Source: Paenibacillus sp. An7
GTDB taxonomy: Bacteria > Bacillota > Bacilli > Paenibacillales > Paenibacillaceae
DNA length: 64,000 nt
Direction: 5' to 3'
Assembly: GCF_009870785.1 (NCBI RefSeq)
Contig: NZ_WTWX01000019.1
Coordinates: 1-64,000 of the forward strand
The translations under genes and the position numbers were made by a program. The notes beneath the pieces are model-generated. The model saw only the letters and a program-made list of their open reading frames with translations. It had not been told where the DNA came from and did no database searches. Each line of letters opens with the position of its first letter. Position 1 is the stretch's first letter. Of the stretch, positions 1 through 6,452 are shown piece by piece.

Positions 1-151
1 GCAACAAGGCGGGCTAGTTAGTCATATGTCCTTATAAACCCACATCATTGTAACACGTTTTTAAAACGCTTACCTTAAAAATTGGTATCAAACTGAGTGT
101 ATTTTGATATCGATATCATTCCAAATAAAGAATGTTTGGGTAAAAATGGAA
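1..151. other. Gene-free left edge
   Basis: I see no coding region here. The stretch is AT-rich and holds one perfect 14-bp palindrome, TGATATCGATATCA, at 105-118. It could be a regulator site for a gene beyond the left edge, but nothing in the window ties it to a gene. Confidence 0.5.
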
Positions 152-200
152 AAACCTTCTACACTCGTTCTGTTGAGTTGTAGAAGGTTTCTCCTTTTTT
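152..200. terminator. Terminator hairpin downstream of ohrR
   Basis: A perfect 12-bp stem pairs 152-163 (AAACCTTCTACA) with 179-190. It is followed on the plus strand by a T-rich run at 194-200. On the minus strand it is followed by the complement of the A-run at 142-151, so it could stop ohrR transcripts as well as a plus-strand gene from the left. Confidence 0.75.
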
Positions 201-241
201 AGACGAATTCTAAAGCTCATTCTTATCAGCCTATTTTCATC

Positions 242-706
242 TTAGTTCTTCTTTTGTTTGTCCTCGACGTTATTTTCGTGAACCTGTGTTAAAAGACCTG
301 TGAATTGATTTAATAAAGATGTAAACTGATCATCATCAAGACAAGCTTGATTCCGCATCGCGTTTGGGATATGAACCGCTTCATCCTGCAGCATTTTCCC
401 TTTTTCGGTCAGCGAGATAAGTACCTTTCTTTCATCATGGACAGAACGCTCTCTGTTAATCAGCCCTGCGGTCTGCATACGTTTAAGCAGCGGAGTGAGG
501 GTGCCGGAATCGAGATACAGCGCTTCGCCAATCTCCTTCACTGTACATTCCTCTCGCTCCCACAACACCATGAGCACTAAATACTGGGAATAGGTGACAC
601 CGATCTTGTCTAGGTATGGCTGGTAAAGTTTTGTTATCTCTCTAGAACAAGCATATATAGCAAAACAAAGCTGGTTCTCCAGCTTTAACTCTTCATGAAT
701 TTTCAT
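242..706 (-). CDS. ohrR: OhrR-type MarR family organic peroxide sensor/repressor
   Basis: This 154-aa winged-helix repressor of the MarR family closely resembles Bacillus OhrR, which represses the thiol peroxidase gene ohrA until organic hydroperoxides oxidise it. The N-terminal block KLENQLCFAIYA carries the peroxidatic cysteine, here Cys14. The DNA-recognition region LYLDSGTLTPLLKRM lies at about 64-77, and the wing has DERKVLISLT. Besides Cys14 there are Cys20, Cys54 and Cys122. A cysteine near position 122 is what two-cysteine OhrR proteins such as that of Xanthomonas use to resolve the sulfenate, whereas B. subtilis OhrR is a one-cysteine sensor. No ohrA is present in the window. The gene is monocistronic, with the hairpin at 152-190 behind it. 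Confidence 0.88.
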   Translation of the reverse strand: MKIHEELKLENQLCFAIYACSREITKLYQPYLDKIGVTYSQYLVLMVLWEREECTVKEIGEALYLDSGTLTPLLKRMQTAGLINRERSVHDERKVLISLTEKGKMLQDEAVHIPNAMRNQACLDDDQFTSLLNQFTGLLTQVHENNVEDKQKKN

Positions 707-764
707 TAATATTCCACCTGCTCCCTGGCATTCAAATCATGTTGGATTCTGATGCAAAATACAT

Positions 765-784
765 ATACAACCCAATCTTTGTAT
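765..784 (-). promoter_or_regulatory. Candidate OhrR operator upstream of ohrR
   Basis: The inverted repeat ATACAA (765-770) and TTGTAT (779-784) has an 8-bp spacer and lies 59-78 bp upstream of the ohrR start. OhrR sites in Bacillus are AT-rich inverted repeats with TACAA/TTGTA arms, so autoregulation is plausible. The match covers only the arms. Confidence 0.4.
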
Positions 785-1232
785 CTTATTTTATCATAGC
801 AAATCTAAAATACCATATTTAATTTCCAATCATTTAGTCGCACCCTTAATTTATTACGGAAAATTAGATTGCAGAAAACATATATGTAACACAAAGTGCC
901 TTCTAGAAGCCCGAGATAAGATTAGTAGTATCACTTTACTTCTGTTATGCCATCATTATAGAGCAGTTAAGATACAGAATGAAAAATGAAATAGTAATCT
1001 ATAAGGCAAAGAAAAATACGGTTGTCATTCGTAAAGATCGCAGCAGGGTATGTAATACCAAGTGTAGAAGATAGTAAAATAGAAATTAGTAAAATAGAAT
1101 AAATTTTGCCCTAGATTACTTCAAATAGCACATGCAGAAAAACAACATCAATCAGTAGTCCTTTTGGGAATTACATATAAGATCTGTAAATGTGTGTCCG
1201 AGATGTTCATGTAAATTCTTCTATAATTAAGA

Positions 1233-1262
1233 TTGACATAGAAAAGTATCATTGTTTACAAT
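1233..1262 (+). promoter_or_regulatory. Sigma-A-type promoter upstream of comM/yifB
   Basis: A perfect -35 box TTGACA (1233-1238) is separated by 18 bp from TACAAT (1257-1262), five of six matches to the -10 consensus. Transcription would start near 1269, leaving a leader of about 240 nt before the comM start at 1508. Confidence 0.6.
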
Positions 1263-1278
1263 GAACTTGCTAGTAAAT

Positions 1279-1341
1279 GATTCCATTTAAATATAATAAA
1301 CTCCAAACGTCATTTAAGTGGAATCCAAATTTATTTTTGGA
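1279..1341 (+). other. Leader hairpin, possible attenuator or short RNA
   Basis: A 14-bp stem pairs 1279-1292 with 1312-1325 (one G-T wobble), starting about 10 nt after the predicted transcription start and followed by a T-rich stretch at 1330-1338. A second, mutually exclusive stem pairs TCCAAA (1324-1329) with TTTGGA (1336-1341). The arrangement suits either an attenuator for comM or a short independent transcript. Confidence 0.35.
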
Positions 1342-1507
1342 ATTAAGTTATTTATCATAGAAATACAGACTAAAAGTTCACACATACGTTCTATTGCAAT
1401 CCATTGAAATATACATATTCATTTTGAAAATAAGGAAGCACCTTTTTTCATGTTTAATTACCCATTTATCTAGCGTGGGATAAACTGAAAACGAGGTGTT
1501 TTTTCAT

Positions 1508-3121
1508 ATGTACGGAAAATTATATGGAGCTTGTTTATACGGTATTGATGGGGTACTTATTGAGGTGGAAACGGATTTGTCTAACGGATTACCTCAAACT
1601 TCAATTATCGGACTTCCAGACTCAGCTATACGAGAAGCAGTAGAACGTGTCCGAGCTGCAATCAAAAACTGCGGTTTTCAGTATCCCTTGCAGCGGATTA
1701 CCATTAACCTGGCACCTGCCGACCTCCGTAAAGAAGGGTCTTCTTTTGATCTCGCCATCGCACTGGCCGTCTTAACAACTAGTGAGCAGCTTATCCTTCC
1801 TGCAAATAAGAAGACTTTATTTTTAGGCGAATTAGCACTCGATGGTAGTCTTAGACCTGTACCCGGTATCCTCAGTATGGTAGACCTTGCTCGCCGGCAA
1901 GGCTTTGATTCTGTTGTCGTTCCCATCGAGAATGTAACCGAAGGTTCCGTTATCCAAGGAATTGAAGTCTATGGTCTTCGGCATTTAAGAGATTTGGTCC
2001 CCTCCGTGTCGGGAGACGCGGATTCATCTATATCCAAGGCAAAAATACAGCAAGGAAGAATACAGCTCGAAGACTACGCTCATCTCTCTACAAATACATA
2101 TGCATCACGTAAAGAATCTTCTGAAGAAGGTTCTTATCTTATGGAAGACTATATTGACGTTCTAGGACAACAGCATGTGAAAAGAGCACTCACAATTGCT
2201 GCCGCTGGAATGCACAACATTATGCTGGTTGGTCCTCCCGGCACGGGAAAAACGATGCTCATCAAACGTCTGCCTACCATACTCCCTCCGCTTACCGATC
2301 AAGAAGCACTTGAAGTCACCAAAGTTCTAAGCGCTTCAGGCAAATTAAAAAATGGACTGAGTAGACTAGCAACCGTTCGTCCGTTTCGCTCTCCTCATCA
2401 TACAATTTCAGCCGCCGGTCTGATCGGAGGAGGAACGATACCAAAACCAGGAGAAGTCAGTCTTGCTCACCGAGGAATTCTGTTCCTGGATGAACTTCCT
2501 GAGTTTAACCGCCAAGTCCTTGAAGTACTAAGACAACCGCTAGAGGATCGACATGTAACACTTAGCAGAGCTCGGGCAGCTTTTACATTCCCTGCTCATT
2601 TTATGCTCGCCGCCTCCATGAATCCTTGTCCGTGCGGATATGCTGGCAATGATCCTAAGCAGCAGCGATGTACTTGTACACCTCATAAAATAGCCGCCTA
2701 TCGTGCCAAAATATCCGGACCGCTGCTGGACCGGATTGACTTACAAGTCGAAGTCCCCCGGCCCAAAGAAGGCCTTGAGGTAAAGATTACTTCCTCCTCT
2801 GCAGATCTCCAAGCCCAGGTGCTCGCTGCACAGAAAATTCAGGAAGAGCGGTATAAGGGACTGCCGATCTCTTGGAACAGTGAGTTATCGGGTAGTTTAC
2901 TTCGGCGGACCGCTGTTCTGGATAAACCTGCCGAGGACATGCTTCATCAGACCATTGATGCACTCGGGCTCAGCATGAGATCTTATGATCGGATTCTTAA
3001 GATGGCTCGTACGATTGCAGATCTAGCAGAAGAAGAGCAGATTAAAACACTCCATGTGGCAGAAGCCATTCAGTATCGGAACTTAGATGTGAGATCTGTG
3101 GCGATGCAGGAGTATGAATAA
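1508..3121 (+). CDS. comM: YifB/ComM family Mg-chelatase-like AAA+ ATPase
   Basis: This 537-aa AAA+ protein belongs to the YifB/ComM family. ComM of Haemophilus/Vibrio is a hexameric helicase that extends branch migration when transforming DNA is integrated; the role in Firmicutes is less studied. Order of parts: an N-terminal Lon-substrate-like domain (about 1-170), then the Mg-chelatase AAA+ domain with Walker A GPPGTGKT (about 242-249), Walker B LFLDELPEF, the NPCPCGY cysteine loop and a C-terminal Mg_chelatase_C region. I start at ATG 1508 because AACGAGGTG lies 9-15 nt upstream; the GTG at 1496 falls inside that ribosome binding site. The gene stands alone and ends before the bidirectional terminator at 3191. 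Confidence 0.93.
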   Translation: MYGKLYGACLYGIDGVLIEVETDLSNGLPQTSIIGLPDSAIREAVERVRAAIKNCGFQYPLQRITINLAPADLRKEGSSFDLAIALAVLTTSEQLILPANKKTLFLGELALDGSLRPVPGILSMVDLARRQGFDSVVVPIENVTEGSVIQGIEVYGLRHLRDLVPSVSGDADSSISKAKIQQGRIQLEDYAHLSTNTYASRKESSEEGSYLMEDYIDVLGQQHVKRALTIAAAGMHNIMLVGPPGTGKTMLIKRLPTILPPLTDQEALEVTKVLSASGKLKNGLSRLATVRPFRSPHHTISAAGLIGGGTIPKPGEVSLAHRGILFLDELPEFNRQVLEVLRQPLEDRHVTLSRARAAFTFPAHFMLAASMNPCPCGYAGNDPKQQRCTCTPHKIAAYRAKISGPLLDRIDLQVEVPRPKEGLEVKITSSSADLQAQVLAAQKIQEERYKGLPISWNSELSGSLLRRTAVLDKPAEDMLHQTIDALGLSMRSYDRILKMARTIADLAEEEQIKTLHVAEAIQYRNLDVRSVAMQEYE

Positions 3122-3190
3122 AGAAAGGAATTTTCTGAGGTTTAAACATAAGAATCAAAAATATGAATTCAAACATTAAATATTAAAAAT

Positions 3191-3219
3191 AAACCCGTCT
3201 CCTTAAAAGGATCGGGTTT
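3191..3219. terminator. Bidirectional terminator between comM and yolD-like gene
   Basis: AAACCCG (3191-3197) pairs with CGGGTTT (3213-3219), and the stem is extended inward by TCCTT/AAGGA. T-rich sequence follows on both strands, so it can end the convergent comM and yolD-like transcripts. Confidence 0.7.
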
Positions 3220-3230
3220 GTTTAATGCTA

Positions 3231-3482
3231 TTAATCTCTAGGGTAATCCATTCTCATAATATCCATAAAAGGGACTTTATACAGTCCTTCTTCAGACTGA
3301 ATATGTACCTTGCCTGTACGTGAATCCATCGTCACGATCTGTCCTCGTACTTTTTCTTCCCATGCCCATACCGTCACTTCAATTGTGGATTCTTCTTGAT
3401 AGGCTTCTGACAACTGGTTCCCTAATTCTTCTAGTACAAATTCATCTCTTGTTGGCCGCTTTGGTACTTTGGATTTTGCCAT
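3231..3482 (-). CDS. YolD-like family protein
   Basis: This 83-aa acidic protein has the layout of the YolD-like family: an N-terminal helix, then beta-strand segments (VTVWAWEEKVRGQIV, KVHIQSEEGLYKVPF) and the characteristic ending in which a hydrophobic-Pro motif precedes D-I-M-R-M-D. YolD proteins are small accessory partners, often encoded next to Y-family DNA polymerases of the UvrX/UmuC type, but none is present here. The molecular function is not established. It lies downstream of the PD-(D/E)XK-like gene on the same strand with 180 nt between them. Assignment rests on pattern only. Confidence 0.6.
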   Translation of the reverse strand: MAKSKVPKRPTRDEFVLEELGNQLSEAYQEESTIEVTVWAWEEKVRGQIVTMDSRTGKVHIQSEEGLYKVPFMDIMRMDYPRD

Positions 3483-3662
3483 GATGATGTCCTCCGATCA
3501 ATGCATGCTATATTTTGAGTTATTATTTAATTCAGTTATTTTGCAAAATGCTCATTTAAGAAATTGTCTTTGTAAAGGTTCATTATATCGCATATCCGTT
3601 CTGCAGGATAACTTTTTAATCAAATCCCCACAGTTTCCTCATATCCTTTTACGTTCTAAAGT

Positions 3663-4550
3663 CTATTTCCATCTTCGATGAAATTTACTTAGATCATTCA
3701 AGGCTTGATCCATATCATACTTTCTCAATAGATCGCTGATCTCCACATACTCTATGACTCCGAATCTGGCTTTGTAAAAAGCGAGTTTTTGTATTTTATA
3801 AGGCTCCCCTTCTAATCGATTCAGTAAATAATAAGTCACTAGTTCTGCAGCTTCTTTCCAGTTATATCCGTGTTTTTTAGTCGTTCTGATATCATACAGC
3901 GTATCTCCAATCATAAAATCAGCCGAAGCTCCGCCCACTCGTCTTCGCTTCTCATCAAAGGAAGGAAAATACTTAATTTCTTTCCTTTGCTCATAAGGAA
4001 AACGTTCTTCAAAGATCTGCCATAGAAGCTTTAGGTCACTCTCTACATTAGGCATAGGAGGATGGATAAACTGCTGAACAAATTCTGTTGGACTTGAAAA
4101 AGTCGCATGTACACCAAGCCGGTAGATCGTATCGAGCTTACTGCACATAAAGGCTCCGTGAATGAATTCCTCTTCCGAAACCGCTTCTCCTCTTATAAAT
4201 GAATCCCAAACCTCAGTGAAACTCTCAAAAAAATGAGTCAGCTCATCGATCGCAGGTACATCGGAAAAGAACTCATGAATCACTTCGCACCCTTTTCTTG
4301 CAAGCGGATTGAAGGCTTTATCAGGAGAATCTAGATTTTTCCTAGCCAAAATAGCACGAATCATATATTGAAAAGATAACCGAACGAGTCCAGATACATA
4401 GCTCGTAAAATTAGAATCTGCGAGTATCGATTTTTTCTTAAAGGGAGGGACTTCCGTAGAATAGAATTTAAAATCTACTGCTTTCGGTGTAACTTTACGG
4501 ATGATTTCTTGAAAGTCCTTATTTGTATGAATAAGCGAAGTTAAGCTCAA
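3663..4550 (-). CDS. Protein of unknown function with a PD-(D/E)XK nuclease-like C-terminal half
   Basis: This 295-aa protein is not one I can name. Residues 1-190 are helical and featureless. Residues 205-226 (GGASADF then TLYDIRTTKK) have the shape of a PD-(D/E)XK nuclease core: Asp211, a beta-hairpin of usual length, then Asp220-Ile-Arg222. The canonical lysine of the D-x-K motif is arginine here, although Lys225/226 follow closely. A helix with LVTYYLLNRL and a strand with AFYKARFGVIEYV follow, as in RecB/Cas4-like folds. The start is TTG 4550, preceded by CGAGGTGG at a good distance. No helicase or restriction partner lies nearby. It could be a catalytically dead or divergent nuclease. 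Confidence 0.5.
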   Translation of the reverse strand: MSLTSLIHTNKDFQEIIRKVTPKAVDFKFYSTEVPPFKKKSILADSNFTSYVSGLVRLSFQYMIRAILARKNLDSPDKAFNPLARKGCEVIHEFFSDVPAIDELTHFFESFTEVWDSFIRGEAVSEEEFIHGAFMCSKLDTIYRLGVHATFSSPTEFVQQFIHPPMPNVESDLKLLWQIFEERFPYEQRKEIKYFPSFDEKRRRVGGASADFMIGDTLYDIRTTKKHGYNWKEAAELVTYYLLNRLEGEPYKIQKLAFYKARFGVIEYVEISDLLRKYDMDQALNDLSKFHRRWK

Positions 4551-4716
4551 AGTATGCCACCTCGTATCGGAGTATCGATCTAAAAAAACGAAGATTATAT
4601 CTATTAAATGAATTCCTCACTCTTAACCAATCTCAATTATAGCACAAATGTTCGCATTTTTCTTGTGTAAAACCAATTATTTAAAAGCAGTAAGAATTAA
4701 ATAAACAAACCAAAAA

Positions 4717-4754
4717 GAAGTCCCCTATGACAGATCACTGTCATAGGGAACTTC
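4717..4754 (-). terminator. Terminator of the nitroreductase gene
   Basis: A 17-bp stem with one mismatch pairs 4717-4733 with 4738-4754 around a 4-nt loop. On the minus strand it runs into the T-run complementary to 4712-4716. It lies 83 nt after the nitroreductase stop. Confidence 0.85.
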
Positions 4755-4836
4755 CTCTTCGTTAAATAGCTGAATTCGATGATTAACTACGAGCCGAATC
4801 AATTTCATAACTCACTACACCTTATTCAGTTAGCGT

Positions 4837-5400
4837 TTATTTAAATATCATTAATTTTTCAGATGCTGGCGTACGTTCTTGTGGTTTAGGCACGACATCA
4901 GGATAGCCGATATAGAGCATACCTACAATCTTCTCACCGGGAACAATGCCAAGTGTTTCTCTAAACTTAGGCCCGTACAAGAACGGTTTTGTTACCCAGA
5001 ATGTTCCAACCTCTTCAGCCCAGGCTGCTAACATAAAGTTCTGCACAAGCGCACTTGTTGCTGCAAAATCTTCATCAAAGATCGCTTGTCTTGGGTCTTC
5101 CTTCATAACCACAAGCATAATCGTCGGCACATTCAGGACCGTAGTCACAAACTTGTTGTCTTCACCCATCTCAGCAGCGATGGCCTCCGATAACTTTTGA
5201 CGACCCTCTTCCCGGAATAGTAAAAACCTCCACGGCTCACGAAGCTTATGGTTTGGCGCCCATACAGCTGTGTCCAAAAACTCTGTAATCTTTTCTACAG
5301 GTACGGGTTGTTCCTGAAATTTCTTAATCGTACGGCGTCCACGGATAACTTCTTTTATGTCCAAGTTCTTTGCTGCTGCTTGTACAGGTGTATCACTCAT
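4837..5400 (-). CDS. Nitroreductase family flavoprotein (YdjA-like)
   Basis: This 187-aa protein is a short, single-domain NAD(P)H/FMN nitroreductase. The N-terminal RGRRTIKKFQEQPVP motif binds the FMN phosphate. APNHKLREPWRF and the late GMLYIGYPD loop are family hallmarks, and its size and the NH-for-S change in that loop are typical of YdjA-type members. Substrates of these enzymes are usually unknown; they reduce nitroaromatics or quinones in vitro, and some relatives handle flavin or iron reduction. The start ATG has GAGGAGG nine nt upstream. A Fur-box-like site sits 52 bp upstream, which suggests iron or peroxide control rather than constitutive expression. It is a single-gene unit ending at the 4717-4754 hairpin. 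Confidence 0.85.
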   Translation of the reverse strand: MSDTPVQAAAKNLDIKEVIRGRRTIKKFQEQPVPVEKITEFLDTAVWAPNHKLREPWRFLLFREEGRQKLSEAIAAEMGEDNKFVTTVLNVPTIMLVVMKEDPRQAIFDEDFAATSALVQNFMLAAWAEEVGTFWVTKPFLYGPKFRETLGIVPGEKIVGMLYIGYPDVVPKPQERTPASEKLMIFK

Positions 5401-5451
5401 TCGGATTTCCTCCTCAAGAAAAACTCAAAGTATTTTTTCACAAGTTACATA

Positions 5452-5470
5452 GATAATGAGAATGTTTATC
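5452..5470 (-). promoter_or_regulatory. Fur-box-like operator upstream of the nitroreductase
   Basis: GATAATGAGAATGTTTATC matches 16 of 19 positions of the classical Fur box GATAATGATAATCATTATC. It lies 52-70 bp upstream of the nitroreductase start. On the minus strand it overlaps a TTGATA hexamer that could be the -35 box, so repressor binding would block the promoter. PerR or Zur are related alternatives, but the sequence fits Fur best. Confidence 0.6.
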
Positions 5471-5536
5471 AATTAAAGCACTGCCCTTAGCATACCTTGG
5501 TAAAGGTTGTAAAGTCAATTCCTCACAATAGAAAAA

Positions 5537-5575
5537 GTCCAGTACCCTCTCGGTTGATTCCCCAAGGGTCTGGAC
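5537..5575 (-). terminator. Terminator of the yraN operon
   Basis: GTCCAG plus ACCCT (5537-5548, one bulged T) pairs with AGGGTCTGGAC (5565-5575). On the minus strand the hairpin is followed by TTTTTC, the complement of 5531-5536. It lies about 140 nt past the yraN stop, with the pentamer repeat between. Confidence 0.7.
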
Positions 5576-5607
5576 ATTCACAGTTAAACTCTATGATACC
5601 GCTTTTT

Positions 5608-5695
5608 CACATTACATTACTTTACTTTTCATTACATCACCTCTACGACACTTCACTTCACTTTAGATTACTTCACTCTACATTACTTCACTCAC
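5608..5695. repeat. Degenerate pentanucleotide tandem repeat (CWTYA-like)
   Basis: About 17 consecutive pentamers of the form CATTA, CTTTA, CTTCA, CATCA or CTCTA run head to tail over 88 bp in the 3' untranslated region of yraN. One strand is almost devoid of G. The period of five is incompatible with coding. It looks like a decayed microsatellite. Confidence 0.7.
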
Positions 5696-5714
5696 AAAAG
5701 TGGAATCTAGTATA

Positions 5715-6137
5715 TTAGAATGCATTCTCAATATGTTTAATCTCTATCGACCCCTCGGACCAATTCACGGGAGGAAGTAATACACCCATCACATCAAAGC
5801 GTATCTGTTTATTACTAATACGACGATCTTGAAGATACACCGCGGCAGTCTGCCGCACCTGATTTATTTTACGATGATTCACAGACTCAAGAGCCGTTCC
5901 ATACTGATGCGAACCGGTTCGACTTCGAACTTCCACAAAAATATACATATCCTCAAGTACAGCGATAATATCAATCTCACCGCTTCGGCATCTCCAGTTG
6001 GTTTCTACGATTCGGTAACCTGCCTCTATTAAAAACCTAGCTGCTGCTTCTTCTCCTGCTTTTCCTTTGGCTTTCCGTGTATCTTTGGGCACTTCACTGC
6101 TAAAGTTTGCTCCATTAGGAACTTGTCCGTTATTCAT
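5715..6137 (-). CDS. YraN/UPF0102 family endonuclease-like protein
   Basis: This 140-aa protein belongs to UPF0102 (YraN), whose fold is that of Holliday-junction resolvases and other PD-(D/E)XK nucleases. The signature is intact: GKAGEEAAARFL near residue 25, TNWRCRSGEIDIIA (residues about 46-58), then EVRSR, where the usual K of E-V-K is R. The cellular role is unknown; genes of the family sit beside rnhB or rbgA in many bacteria, as here. It starts 12 nt after the FlhB-like gene, with GAGAGGAA upstream, so it is the last gene of the rbgA-rnhB-ylqG-ylqH-type block. Confidence 0.88.
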   Translation of the reverse strand: MNNGQVPNGANFSSEVPKDTRKAKGKAGEEAAARFLIEAGYRIVETNWRCRSGEIDIIAVLEDMYIFVEVRSRTGSHQYGTALESVNHRKINQVRQTAAVYLQDRRISNKQIRFDVMGVLLPPVNWSEGSIEIKHIENAF

Positions 6138-6149
6138 CGCAATTCCTCT

Positions 6150-6452
6150 CTACTCGGGAAGAGTATAAACTTTTGCTTTTTGTTCTGCCTGATAGACAAA
6201 TGTCAGTACTTCAGCAACCAGCTGATAGAGTTCAGGAGGGATTTGGGTATCCAAATCAAGCTTGGAGAGAACTTCGACTAAAGCCGCATCTTCCTGAATG
6301 GGTACACCATGTTCTTTTGCTTTTTCAAGTATTGAATCTGCCAAAGTCCCATTGCCTTTAGCCACGACAACTGGTGCTTCCGCTTCCCCTAGTGTATATT
6401 TCAAAGCTACTGCCTTTTTCTGCTCTTGTTTCTGCGAGGAGTTCTCTTTCAT
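6150..6452 (-). CDS. FlhB C-terminal-domain-like protein (YlqH type)
   Basis: This 100-aa soluble protein corresponds to the cytoplasmic domain of the flagellar/type III export switch FlhB without its membrane part. [20 protein letters not shown] and the following A-x-E-x-G-V-P-I are diagnostic. The autocleavage motif NPTH, which in full-length FlhB directly precedes this block, is absent; the residues before AVALKY are Q-K-K. It is the counterpart of B. subtilis YlqH, whose function is unknown. Its ATG overlaps the stop of the FliK-like gene by 4 nt, so the two are probably translationally coupled, and the pairing of FliK-like with FlhB-like proteins echoes the hook-length switch. Confidence 0.85.
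   Translation of the reverse strand: MKENSSQKQEQKKAVALKYTLGEAEAPVVVAKGNGTLADSILEKAKEHGVPIQEDAALVEVLSKLDLDTQIPPELYQLVAEVLTFVYQAEQKAKVYTLPE

Larger units (their letters stand above)
785..1507. other. 0.7-kb gene-free region between ohrR and comM/yifB
   Basis: I find no convincing open reading frame on either strand. The stretch is very AT-rich and without recognisable protein remnants. It contains a good plus-strand promoter at 1233-1262 and a 14-bp hairpin at 1279-1325, listed separately. The rest shows no structure I can name. Confidence 0.55.

Noticed and set aside
1496..1507. GTG start of comM/yifB at 1496
   Set aside because: The codon is part of the AACGAGGTG ribosome binding site; ATG 1508 is correctly spaced.
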